From positions 1 to 42,304 of the forward strand of contig CAKRRG010000021.1 of the NCBI GenBank assembly GCA_934394545.1: DNA of 42,304 bases, in the 5' to 3' direction. The notes under the pieces were generated by a model that saw nothing but the letters and a program-made list of their open reading frames with translations, had not been told where the DNA came from and did no database searches. Within the stretch, counting starts at the first letter, position 1, and the number at the start of each line of letters is the position of its first letter. Shown here in pieces: positions 25,150 through 32,273 of this stretch. Made by a program: the position numbers and the translations under genes. This DNA comes from an uncultured Blautia sp. Lineage in GTDB: Bacteria; Bacillota; Clostridia; Lachnospirales; Lachnospiraceae.

Positions 25150-25674
25150 TTATTTTCCCTCGTAACGAATCACAGAGGCAACATTATATTTCTCAAGCTT
25201 CTTACGGCCCTCAAGGCCGGCCAGTTCCATAAGGAAAACAATTTTCACAACTTCACCGCCAAGCTGCTCGATCAGCTTCGCAGCGGCCTCTACAGTACCT
25301 CCTGTGGCGATCAGGTCATCAATAATAACAACCTTCTGTCCAGGCTTGATAGCATCCTTATGGATCTCAATCTCTGCCTTTCCATACTCCAGGTCATAGC
25401 TTGCTGAAATAGTCTCACATGGAAGCTTCCCCTTCTTACGAACCGGAACAAATGGCTTATGAAGATTATAGGCAATTGGCATTCCGAAAATAAATCCACG
25501 GGATTCTGTACCTACCACAACATCCACGTCTACATCCTTCAGGCAGGCCTGCATGGAATCAATTGCAAGCTTCAATCCGTCTGCATCCTGGAGGATACTT
25601 GTAACATCCCTGAAAATAATGCCTGGTTCCGGAAAATCCGGTATGCTTCTTACATATTCTTCTATTTTTTTCAT
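25150..25674 (-). CDS. apt: Adenine phosphoribosyltransferase
   Basis: A 174-residue enzyme of normal length. It has the IPDFPEPGIIFRDVT start, ESRGFIFG and the PRPP-binding motif VVIIDDLIATGGT (about 117-129). It turns adenine and PRPP into AMP and pyrophosphate in purine salvage. AGGAGG lies 5 bases before the ATG, and a TTGATT-N17-TATACT promoter lies about 70 bases upstream. It is the first gene of the stringent-response operon; apt-rel adjacency is a common Firmicutes arrangement and ties purine salvage to (p)ppGpp metabolism. Confidence 0.97.
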   Translation of the reverse strand: MKKIEEYVRSIPDFPEPGIIFRDVTSILQDADGLKLAIDSMQACLKDVDVDVVVGTESRGFIFGMPIAYNLHKPFVPVRKKGKLPCETISASYDLEYGKAEIEIHKDAIKPGQKVVIIDDLIATGGTVEAAAKLIEQLGGEVVKIVFLMELAGLEGRKKLEKYNVASVIRYEGK

Positions 25675-25744
25675 AATTGCCTCCTAAATAAACAGATGTT
25701 CCGGGGAAAAGCAGCAGCCACCCCTGGCATCATAATTATTTTTT

Positions 25745-25773
25745 AGTATAACACTTTTCATATTCGGAATCAA
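25745..25773 (-). promoter_or_regulatory. Sigma-A promoter of the apt-rel-hisS-aspS operon
   Basis: TTGATT (25773-25768), 17-base spacer, TATACT (25750-25745) on the minus strand. The leader of about 65 bases is followed by a strong AGGAGG. Confidence 0.8.
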
Positions 25774-25774
25774 C

Positions 25775-25822
25775 GTAAAACCGACACACACACTGGAAAT
25801 ACTGCATTTTTCGTGGTTTTAC
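25775..25822. repeat. Inverted repeat between recJ and apt
   Basis: GTAAAACC (25775-25782) and GGTTTTAC (25815-25822) are perfect 8-bp arms 32 bases apart, just upstream of the apt promoter and after the recJ stop. No T-run follows. It may be a weak terminator or an operator site. Confidence 0.35.
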
Positions 25823-25837
25823 ATGATTATTCGCTTA

Positions 25838-27550
25838 TTAACAGTAATTTTGTATGACAATTTGCAGAGACTCTCTGCCCATATAAGAGTTAATCCTGGG
25901 ATAATAGGTCACAGAAATCGTCTCATGGTTCCTTGCAAACTCTGCAAATTCTTTTGCCTCGCCCCAGTAGAGGCCGTCCATTACTGCTCCAGAATCATCC
26001 ATCAGCTGCAGTTTCACCGTATTCTGATTCTTTCCATAAATTCCCACTTTTAAAACACGAAGATTTTTCTGGGCAAAAAGAGGTTTTCCGTTGCCTTTTC
26101 CAAAAGGCTCCAGAACAGAAAGCTGACGGATCAAGTGATCATTTATATAGGAGATAGGCATCGGTACATCAATAACGATTTTGGGAATCAGATCCTCCTC
26201 TGTCAGGGTACAATTCTCATTAAGCTGACGACGGAAGGCGTCCACATTTTCTTCTGCAATGGAAAGTCCTGCCGCCATAGGATGACCGCCATATTGCAGC
26301 AACAGACTGTCACACTTTACAAGCTCCTCGTACATGGAATAGCTTTCTGTAGATCTGCCACTCCCCTTCACGGATTTCTCCCCTCTTGTAAGGACAAAGG
26401 CTGGCTTGTGATATTTTTCACGGATTCTTCCTGCAATGATTCCGGCAAGGCTTTCATGACATTCCGGCAAAAACACGACCATTACCTTATCATTTTTTAA
26501 ATCACTTTCCTCGATCAGCTTATAGGCAGTTTCCGTTCCCTGCTCTGTCAAAGCCTTGCGGCTGTCATTTAATGTCTTCAGATCATTTGCAAGTCTGGCT
26601 GCTTCTTCCTCATCCTCACACTGCAGAAGTGCTAATGAACGCATCGCAGTGTCCAGCCTTCCACTTGCATTAATACAGGGTCCCAGACGAAATCCGATAT
26701 CATACGAGCTTATATTCTGATTTTCCAGACCAATGGCTCGTATCAACGCCTTCAGGCCTTTATTTTTTGTATAAGGAAGACGGGCAAGTCCCTCTTTTAC
26801 CAAAATACGATTTTCTCCCTGAAGATCCATGATATCACCAACCGTAGCAATAGCAGCTGGTTCCAGATACTCTTCTTTCTCTTTTTCCGGGATCCCATAT
26901 CTTTCGTAAAGAGCATAAACAAGCTTCATTGCAACTACTGCACCACAGATATTTTTACTTGGATATGCGCAGTCCGGCTGCTTGGGATTAATAATGGCGG
27001 CTGCCGCAGGGAGCTTATAAGTTCTTCCCTTTTCTGTATCTTCAAAAGGAATCTCATGGTGGTCTGTTACCACAACCGTCATTCCAAGGCTATTTGCAAA
27101 AGCAATCTGGTCAACTGCCGAAATACCGTTATCGCAGGTAACAATAAGGTCAATCCCGTCATCCTTTGCCCGCTGGATCAGATGATCATGAATTCCATAA
27201 CCATCTGCAATACGGTCTGGAATATATGTATCCACGTTAGCTCCCAGCCTTTTAAAGCCCTTTAAAAGAATGTATGTAGCAGTCACACCATCAATATCAT
27301 AATCCCCAATAATCCGCATTCTGGATCCCTGATCTATTTTTTCAGAAATAATATTCACTGCTTTCTCAATATCCTTCAGGCTTTTCCATGATGGAATGTC
27401 CGCCAAGGTTCCGTTCAGATACTGATCAATTGCTGCATCCTCTGTTATATCTCTGTTTCGGATGATTCTGGCAATTACCGGATCAATTCCATATTTCCTG
27501 CTGATTTCCTGGAAATCTGCTTTTTTCGCCGTTACTACCCATTTTTCCAT
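25838..27550 (-). CDS. recJ: Single-stranded-DNA-specific exonuclease RecJ
   Basis: A 570-residue DHH-family nuclease with motif I DYDIDG (83-88), CDNGIS, the DHH motif TDHHE (D163-H164-H165), a GRLDTAMRSLALL segment in the DHHA1-linked region and KGSGRSTESYSMYEEL. It degrades single-stranded DNA 5' to 3' during recombination and mismatch repair. The length matches the short RecJ core class without the C-terminal extension of B. subtilis RecJ. AGGAGA precedes the ATG. It is separated from secDF upstream by a good terminator, so it probably has its own promoter in the 70 bases between; I could not identify a convincing one. Confidence 0.95.
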   Translation of the reverse strand: MEKWVVTAKKADFQEISRKYGIDPVIARIIRNRDITEDAAIDQYLNGTLADIPSWKSLKDIEKAVNIISEKIDQGSRMRIIGDYDIDGVTATYILLKGFKRLGANVDTYIPDRIADGYGIHDHLIQRAKDDGIDLIVTCDNGISAVDQIAFANSLGMTVVVTDHHEIPFEDTEKGRTYKLPAAAAIINPKQPDCAYPSKNICGAVVAMKLVYALYERYGIPEKEKEEYLEPAAIATVGDIMDLQGENRILVKEGLARLPYTKNKGLKALIRAIGLENQNISSYDIGFRLGPCINASGRLDTAMRSLALLQCEDEEEAARLANDLKTLNDSRKALTEQGTETAYKLIEESDLKNDKVMVVFLPECHESLAGIIAGRIREKYHKPAFVLTRGEKSVKGSGRSTESYSMYEELVKCDSLLLQYGGHPMAAGLSIAEENVDAFRRQLNENCTLTEEDLIPKIVIDVPMPISYINDHLIRQLSVLEPFGKGNGKPLFAQKNLRVLKVGIYGKNQNTVKLQLMDDSGAVMDGLYWGEAKEFAEFARNHETISVTYYPRINSYMGRESLQIVIQNYC

Positions 27551-27612
27551 GCTCTGTCTCCTGCTTCCAATTCATTTCTTTTTCACACCAGACAATTTTA
27601 ATATGAATTTCT

Positions 27613-27656
27613 GCAAAAAGCAAGCCGGGACAAATGCTTTGCACCTGTTCCGGCTT
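27613..27656 (-). terminator. Rho-independent terminator after secDF
   Basis: On the minus strand AAGCCGGAACA (27656-27646) pairs with TGTCCCGGCTT (27632-27622) over 11 bp with one G-U, and a short GCTTTTTGC tail follows. It ends the scfA-scfB-secDF transcript before recJ. Confidence 0.75.
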
Positions 27657-27663
27657 ACGATTT

Positions 27664-27679
27664 CCTGCTTTCAAGCAGG
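27664..27679 (-). repeat. Small hairpin directly after the secDF stop codon
   Basis: CCTGCTT (27664-27670) and AAGCAGG (27673-27679) form a perfect 7-bp stem with a 2-base loop just before the main terminator. It may protect the mRNA end. Confidence 0.45.
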
Positions 27680-27680
27680 T

Positions 27681-30107
27681 TTATTTTTCTTCTTCAGAAG
27701 TATCCGTACCAGCATTCTTTGCTGCCTCCTGGGCTGCAAGACGCTCCTGGACTCTCTTACGATTTTTCTTCTTCGGCTGAGCCTGTCCATTGGAAACGGA
27801 TGCACTTGGTGCCTTTGCCCCTGAAACAGTCTGCTTCGCCGGCGTGGCACCAGCTGTAGCTTTTACAGCTTCTGCCTGTCCACCGCCAATTTTCTTCTTC
27901 ATTACCAGCCATAAAGCTCCGGTAATGCATACAGAAGAATAAGCACCGCAGATAATACCTACCATCAAAGGAGCTGCAAACTCACGGATAGAAGAAACTC
28001 CCATAACATAGAGAACTGCTACCATGATAAAGGTTGTAAGAGAAGTATAAATACTTCTTGTAAGTGTCTGTGTAATACTCTTATTTACTACATTTTCGAT
28101 GTCATCCATACGCTTGCTTCCATGGAGATTCTCACGGATACGGTCAAAGATAACAATTGTAGCGTTAATTGAATAACCAACGATCGTCAACATACAAGCG
28201 ATAAAGGTATTTCCTACGGAAATTCTGGAAATCGCATAGAATGTGAGGACAACCAGCACGTCATGGAGAAGTGCAAGTACTGCACTGCCTGCAAAACGGA
28301 TATCCTTGAAACGGAACCAGATATAAAGAAGCATGAAAACAGTTGCAACAAAAACAGCTACTACTGCATCTCTTCTCATCTCGTTGCTGACCGTAGAGGA
28401 AATGCTCTCTGCCTGGATCAAGGATTCGTCTACACCAAATTTCTCAACAAGTGCCTTATTCAGCGCTTCACGCTCATCAAGGTTCAAGGAACGAGTCTTG
28501 ATGATAACCTGGTTGGTTCCTACTACCTTAGTAGGCTGTACATTCTTGTCTCCTGTAACCTCTTCTACAACAGGTGTAACCTCAGAATCAATGGTTTTAA
28601 TATCCATATCTTCATTGAAGGTAACGTTTGTGGAAGTACCGCCTGAGAACTCAAGACTGTAGTTCAGGGCTTTTCCGCCTGTAGCACTGTGGAGCAGCAT
28701 AGTAGCCGGTCCTGCCAGGATCAGGATAATGGAAAGGGTGAAACAAAATCTTCTCTTTCCAACAAAATTGATAACTTTCTTCTCTTCGGTCTTTCCATAG
28801 AATTTCTCATCACGGACTCCTACTGCATATAATGCATTAATTACAAGTCTGGAGAATACCAAAGCTGTAAACATGGAAATCACAATACCAAGAGCCAGTG
28901 TATATGCAAAACCTTTAACAGAACCTGTACCAAGCCACATCAGCACGAATGCTGCGATCAGGGTAGTTATGTTTCCATCAAAGATTGCAGAAAAAGCCTT
29001 GGAGAAACCAGCTTTAATGGAGGCTCTTACCGTAGAGCCTGCACCAATCTCCTCACGGATACGTGCATAAATAATAACGTTTGCATCCACTGCCATACCA
29101 ATACCAAGGATGATACCTGCAATACCCGGAAGCGTAAGGGTAATGTCGAATGCATTTAAGGTAAGCAGAATGGTCGCTGTGTAGAAAATCAAGGAAAAGC
29201 CTGCAACCGCACCAGGTACACGATAAGCGATGATCATAAACAGAATTACGATGATCAAACCGATCAGACCTGCAATAAGGCTGGTGGAAATTGCTTCCTC
29301 ACCAAGCTGTGCAGCTACAACGCTGGAACGAAGCTCTGTAAGCTCAAGGCTCAGGGATCCGATACGGATGTAGGAAGCAAGTTCCTGTGCTCTCTCAACA
29401 CTTTCCATACCACTGATCTGTGCCTTACCACCTGTGATGGCTTCGTTTACTCTTGGAGCACTTAATACGCCGTTATCATAGATAATGGCGATCTGTTTTC
29501 CAACATTGTTCTGAGTTGCCTCTGCAAATTTTGTCTTTCCTTCATCTGTAAGAGTCAGATCTACCACGTACTCTCTGCTGCTGGAATTCTGCTGCTGGAC
29601 TGCACCACCTGTAGCATCTGCCACATCTGTACCTTCCAGAACTACAGAGCCAGCTTCACGGATCTCATCCAGGCTTCTTGCCAGGGAGTATCCGGTTTCA
29701 CTGTTGGAATCTGCCTGGAAGTTTGCATTTCCATCCTCATCCTGCTGTGTAATAAAGCACAGGGAACCTGGCTGTCCAAGTTCTTCCAGAATGGCATTGG
29801 CATCTGTTACGCCAGGAATCTCTACATTGATACGGTCAGAGCCTTCCTGATATACCTGTGCTTCTGTGCTGTACTGTTCAACACGTTTCTGCAGCTTGTA
29901 CACAGTATCGCTCATGTCTTCACTGCTTGGGTTACTGTCTTTTGCCTGATATGTAATGCTGACACCACCAGCCAGATCAAGTCCGGTCTTAATATTCTTC
30001 ATAGAACCGGTTCCTGTAGGACCAATGCCCACAGCAGCCGTATAGCAGAAGAACACGGTAATGATGGCAGTCAGGATCAGGACTAAGATACCTCTTGATT
30101 TTTTCAT
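27681..30107 (-). CDS. secDF: SecDF fused protein-export subunit
   Basis: An 808-residue fusion of SecD (about 1-430) and SecF (about 440-740), each with six membrane helices and a large external loop. SecD shows the LDLAGGVSITYQA motif after helix 1 and the helix-4 motif AGIILGIGMAVDANVIIYARI; SecF shows YSLEFSGGTSTNVTF and TIVGYSINATIVIFDRIREN. It uses proton motive force to pull proteins through SecYEG. The last about 75 residues are a soluble Lys/Ala/Gln-rich tail not needed by the core fold. It follows scfB by 72 bases in a SCIFF-associated operon, the usual clostridial context. AAGGGAC is its ribosome site. Confidence 0.96.
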   Translation of the reverse strand: MKKSRGILVLILTAIITVFFCYTAAVGIGPTGTGSMKNIKTGLDLAGGVSITYQAKDSNPSSEDMSDTVYKLQKRVEQYSTEAQVYQEGSDRINVEIPGVTDANAILEELGQPGSLCFITQQDEDGNANFQADSNSETGYSLARSLDEIREAGSVVLEGTDVADATGGAVQQQNSSSREYVVDLTLTDEGKTKFAEATQNNVGKQIAIIYDNGVLSAPRVNEAITGGKAQISGMESVERAQELASYIRIGSLSLELTELRSSVVAAQLGEEAISTSLIAGLIGLIIVILFMIIAYRVPGAVAGFSLIFYTATILLTLNAFDITLTLPGIAGIILGIGMAVDANVIIYARIREEIGAGSTVRASIKAGFSKAFSAIFDGNITTLIAAFVLMWLGTGSVKGFAYTLALGIVISMFTALVFSRLVINALYAVGVRDEKFYGKTEEKKVINFVGKRRFCFTLSIILILAGPATMLLHSATGGKALNYSLEFSGGTSTNVTFNEDMDIKTIDSEVTPVVEEVTGDKNVQPTKVVGTNQVIIKTRSLNLDEREALNKALVEKFGVDESLIQAESISSTVSNEMRRDAVVAVFVATVFMLLYIWFRFKDIRFAGSAVLALLHDVLVVLTFYAISRISVGNTFIACMLTIVGYSINATIVIFDRIRENLHGSKRMDDIENVVNKSITQTLTRSIYTSLTTFIMVAVLYVMGVSSIREFAAPLMVGIICGAYSSVCITGALWLVMKKKIGGGQAEAVKATAGATPAKQTVSGAKAPSASVSNGQAQPKKKNRKRVQERLAAQEAAKNAGTDTSEEEK

Positions 30108-30179
30108 TGTTCTGTCCCTTCTTTTTTGGTTTTCGCAAAAGCAGGGCTGACAGAAATCTTCGCAGCTGGCGAAGTGCTA

Positions 30180-31547
30180 TCAGTCTTCTGCCAGTGCGGC
30201 TTTTATCATGATGGCGCACTCCACACGCTTCCTCTGGAGCTCGCATCCGATTTCATAATTGCTTCTAATATCCTTGTGGGCATGATACCCGTTTGCTGCA
30301 CATCCACCACTGCAGTAGAATCTTGCAAAGCATTCCTTGCAGGCCGGCTTGGTGTAAACATTGCAGCATCCAAATTCATTCTGGATGTCAGGTCTTGTGA
30401 TTCCCTCATCCACATTTCCCATCAGATATTCTTCTTCACCAACAAACTGGTGGCATGGGTAGAAATCCCCCCATGGAGTTACCGCAAGATATTCCGTACC
30501 GCTTCCACATCCGGAAAGTCTTTTGTATACACAGGGACCGCCTGTAAGGTCGATCATAAAATGGAAGAAATTAAAACCTTTGCCTTCTTTCTCACGCTTT
30601 ATCATCTCTTTCGCAAGAAGGTCATATTCTTCCATGATCTTCGGCAAATCTTCTTCGCGAAGTGCATACTCCTCAGCCGGATCTGCCACTACAGGTTCTA
30701 CGGAAATCTGCTTGAATCCAAGATCCGCAAGGTGAAGTACATCCTGTGAAAAATCAAGATTATGATGAGTAAAGGTTCCTCTTACATAATACTTGTCCTG
30801 ATTGCGGGATTCTGCAAACTTCTGGAACTTGGGCATGATCAGGTCATAGCTCCCTGCCCCCTTACGGAACGGACGCATAAAATCATGAACCTCCTTACGG
30901 CCATCAATACTGAGGACCACATTTCCCATCTCTTTATTACAGAATTCCATCACCTCGTCGTTCAGAAGAACGCCATTAGTCGTAAGGGTAAAACGGAATT
31001 TCTTATTGTGTATCTTCTCCTGCTCGCGGCCATATGCTACCAGGTCTTTCACCACCTGCCAGTTCATAAGTGGCTCGCCACCGAAGAAATCCACCTCCAG
31101 ATTGTGTCTGGAACCTGAATTGACGATCAGGAAATCCAGTGCCTTCTTACCTACCTCAAAAGACATGAGAGCTCGTCTTCCATGATACTCTCCCTCTTCT
31201 GCAAAGCAGTAACGACAGGCAAGATTACAATCATGGGCAATGTGCAGACAAAGAGCTTTCACCACTGTCTGGCGGTTCTTAGTAAATGCGTCAATCGCAT
31301 TCTCATAAACATCTTTCGTAAAAAGCATCCCATCGGCTTTCAGTTTTTCACATTCTGCCACAGATGTCTTAATATCTTCTTCTGAAAACTGATCTCCCAG
31401 TTTTCCTACAATGGCTGCTGCGTCAAGGCCTTCTTCTATGTAAGGAAGAACTTCATAAGTTACCTTGTCCACAACATGGATACATCCGCTGTTGATATCC
31501 AGCACGATGTTATAGCCATTGTTCTGATAACGGTGAATCAGACTCAT
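30180..31547 (-). CDS. scfB: SCIFF peptide radical SAM maturase
   Basis: A 455-residue radical SAM/SPASM enzyme with an N-terminal peptide-binding (RRE-like) region (MSLIHRYQNNGYNIVLDINS), the cluster motif CNLACRYC (C107, C111, C114), GGEPLMNWQ and a C-terminal SPASM region with many cysteines (GCGSGTEYLAVTPWGDFYPC; CKECFARFYCSGGC). ScfB enzymes install thioether crosslinks in the SCIFF (ranthipeptide) precursor. The start is the ATG with AAAGGAT 8 bases upstream; an ATG six codons earlier overlaps that site and is rejected. It follows scfA by 82 bases with a strong hairpin between, and precedes secDF. Confidence 0.95.
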   Translation of the reverse strand: MSLIHRYQNNGYNIVLDINSGCIHVVDKVTYEVLPYIEEGLDAAAIVGKLGDQFSEEDIKTSVAECEKLKADGMLFTKDVYENAIDAFTKNRQTVVKALCLHIAHDCNLACRYCFAEEGEYHGRRALMSFEVGKKALDFLIVNSGSRHNLEVDFFGGEPLMNWQVVKDLVAYGREQEKIHNKKFRFTLTTNGVLLNDEVMEFCNKEMGNVVLSIDGRKEVHDFMRPFRKGAGSYDLIMPKFQKFAESRNQDKYYVRGTFTHHNLDFSQDVLHLADLGFKQISVEPVVADPAEEYALREEDLPKIMEEYDLLAKEMIKREKEGKGFNFFHFMIDLTGGPCVYKRLSGCGSGTEYLAVTPWGDFYPCHQFVGEEEYLMGNVDEGITRPDIQNEFGCCNVYTKPACKECFARFYCSGGCAANGYHAHKDIRSNYEIGCELQRKRVECAIMIKAALAED

Positions 31548-31580
31548 GTTAATATATCCTTTCATTATTCCTATTGCATG

Positions 31581-31612
31581 AATAAGCAGCGGCTTTTACA
31601 CCGCTGCTTATT
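31581..31612 (-). repeat. Strong intercistronic hairpin between scfA and scfB
   Basis: AATAAGCAGCGG (31581-31592) and CCGCTGCTTATT (31601-31612) are perfect 12-bp arms around an 8-base loop. No T-run follows on the minus strand. It starts 17 bases after the scfA stop codon and probably stabilises the short precursor mRNA or limits read-through, so that more peptide than enzyme is made (inference). Confidence 0.7.
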
Positions 31613-31629
31613 ATTCCCAGTTGCTTCGC

Positions 31630-31770
31630 TTATTTATTCTCGCAGCTCTGGTTTCCTACTGTACAGGATGTCTTGCATGCGGACTGACATGATGTCTGGC
31701 ACTCGCCACATCCGCCTTTCTTTACAGTGTTCTGCAGATTCTTTGTATTTAATGTTTTGATATGCTGCAT
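31630..31770 (-). CDS. scfA: SCIFF ranthipeptide precursor (six cysteines in forty-five residues)
   Basis: A 46-residue peptide starting MQHIKTLNTKNLQNTVKKGG, followed by a core with six cysteines at 21, 24, 28, 32, 36 and 43 and ending SCENK. Length, leader and cysteine spacing match the SCIFF family. The maturase ScfB links cysteines to neighbouring residues through thioethers; Cys32 and Thr37, the pair reported as crosslinked in a thermophile homologue, are at the same positions here. An AGGAGG lies 9 bases before the ATG, with a TATACT -10 upstream. No dedicated exporter or protease is next to it. The cellular role of SCIFF peptides is not established; quorum-like signalling has been proposed for ranthipeptides. 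Confidence 0.95.
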   Translation of the reverse strand: MQHIKTLNTKNLQNTVKKGGCGECQTSCQSACKTSCTVGNQSCENK

Positions 31771-31804
31771 AGTATTAGCCTCCTTATGTATATAATCTTT
31801 GCCT

Positions 31805-31833
31805 AGTATATCACATTTTTTTTTATTTTTAAA
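31805..31833 (-). promoter_or_regulatory. Promoter of the scfA-scfB-secDF operon
   Basis: TTTAAA (31833-31828), 17-base A/T-rich spacer, TATACT (31810-31805) on the minus strand, about 35 bases before scfA. The -35 is weak but the AT-rich spacer is typical. Confidence 0.55.
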
Positions 31834-31863
31834 GCATTTTTTACTGATATGATATATTTTTCC

Positions 31864-32214
31864 CTAAGAAAGCATACCTCCAAGAGTTCCTCCGCCCAGG
31901 CACAAAAAGAAGGTTGTCACTGCGTGCAACAGGCTCATATCCCACCTTCCCTTAACTACAAAGGATACACTCAACAGCAGCAAATAATAAAAAAGCCCAA
32001 CCAGAATCCCCCATAAATATTTATCTTTCCGCAAAAGTTTTCCCGTCATAAAACCACCGAGAAGACAGGACAAAACATATACTGCTACAATTCCTGCAGA
32101 TACAGGTTTTTCTCCCAAATCAAACTGAAATAGGAAAAATGCTAAAACCAAAAGCAACAGCCCGGTTACTGCGTAAGAAAAAAGTAATGATTTTAAAACA
32201 GCTTTCACTTTCAT
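31864..32214 (-). CDS. TIGR04086 family membrane protein
   Basis: A 116-residue integral membrane protein with four hydrophobic segments (about 8-30, 42-60, 70-88 and 94-113), glycine-rich at the end (CLGGGTLGGMLS). Its size, helix pattern and position just upstream of scfA are those of the TIGR04086 family in Clostridia. Its function is unknown; the conserved link to scfA suggests a role in SCIFF or Sec biology, but this is association only. The start is the ATG 9 bases after GGGAGGG; a frame starting eight codons earlier overlaps a small CCATAT/ATATGG hairpin. Confidence 0.8.
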   Translation of the reverse strand: MKVKAVLKSLLFSYAVTGLLLLVLAFFLFQFDLGEKPVSAGIVAVYVLSCLLGGFMTGKLLRKDKYLWGILVGLFYYLLLLSVSFVVKGRWDMSLLHAVTTFFLCLGGGTLGGMLS

Positions 32215-32273
32215 AAAAAGCAGCCCTCCCATATGCAATATATGGAAGGACCGGTCTTATTATTCACATCATT

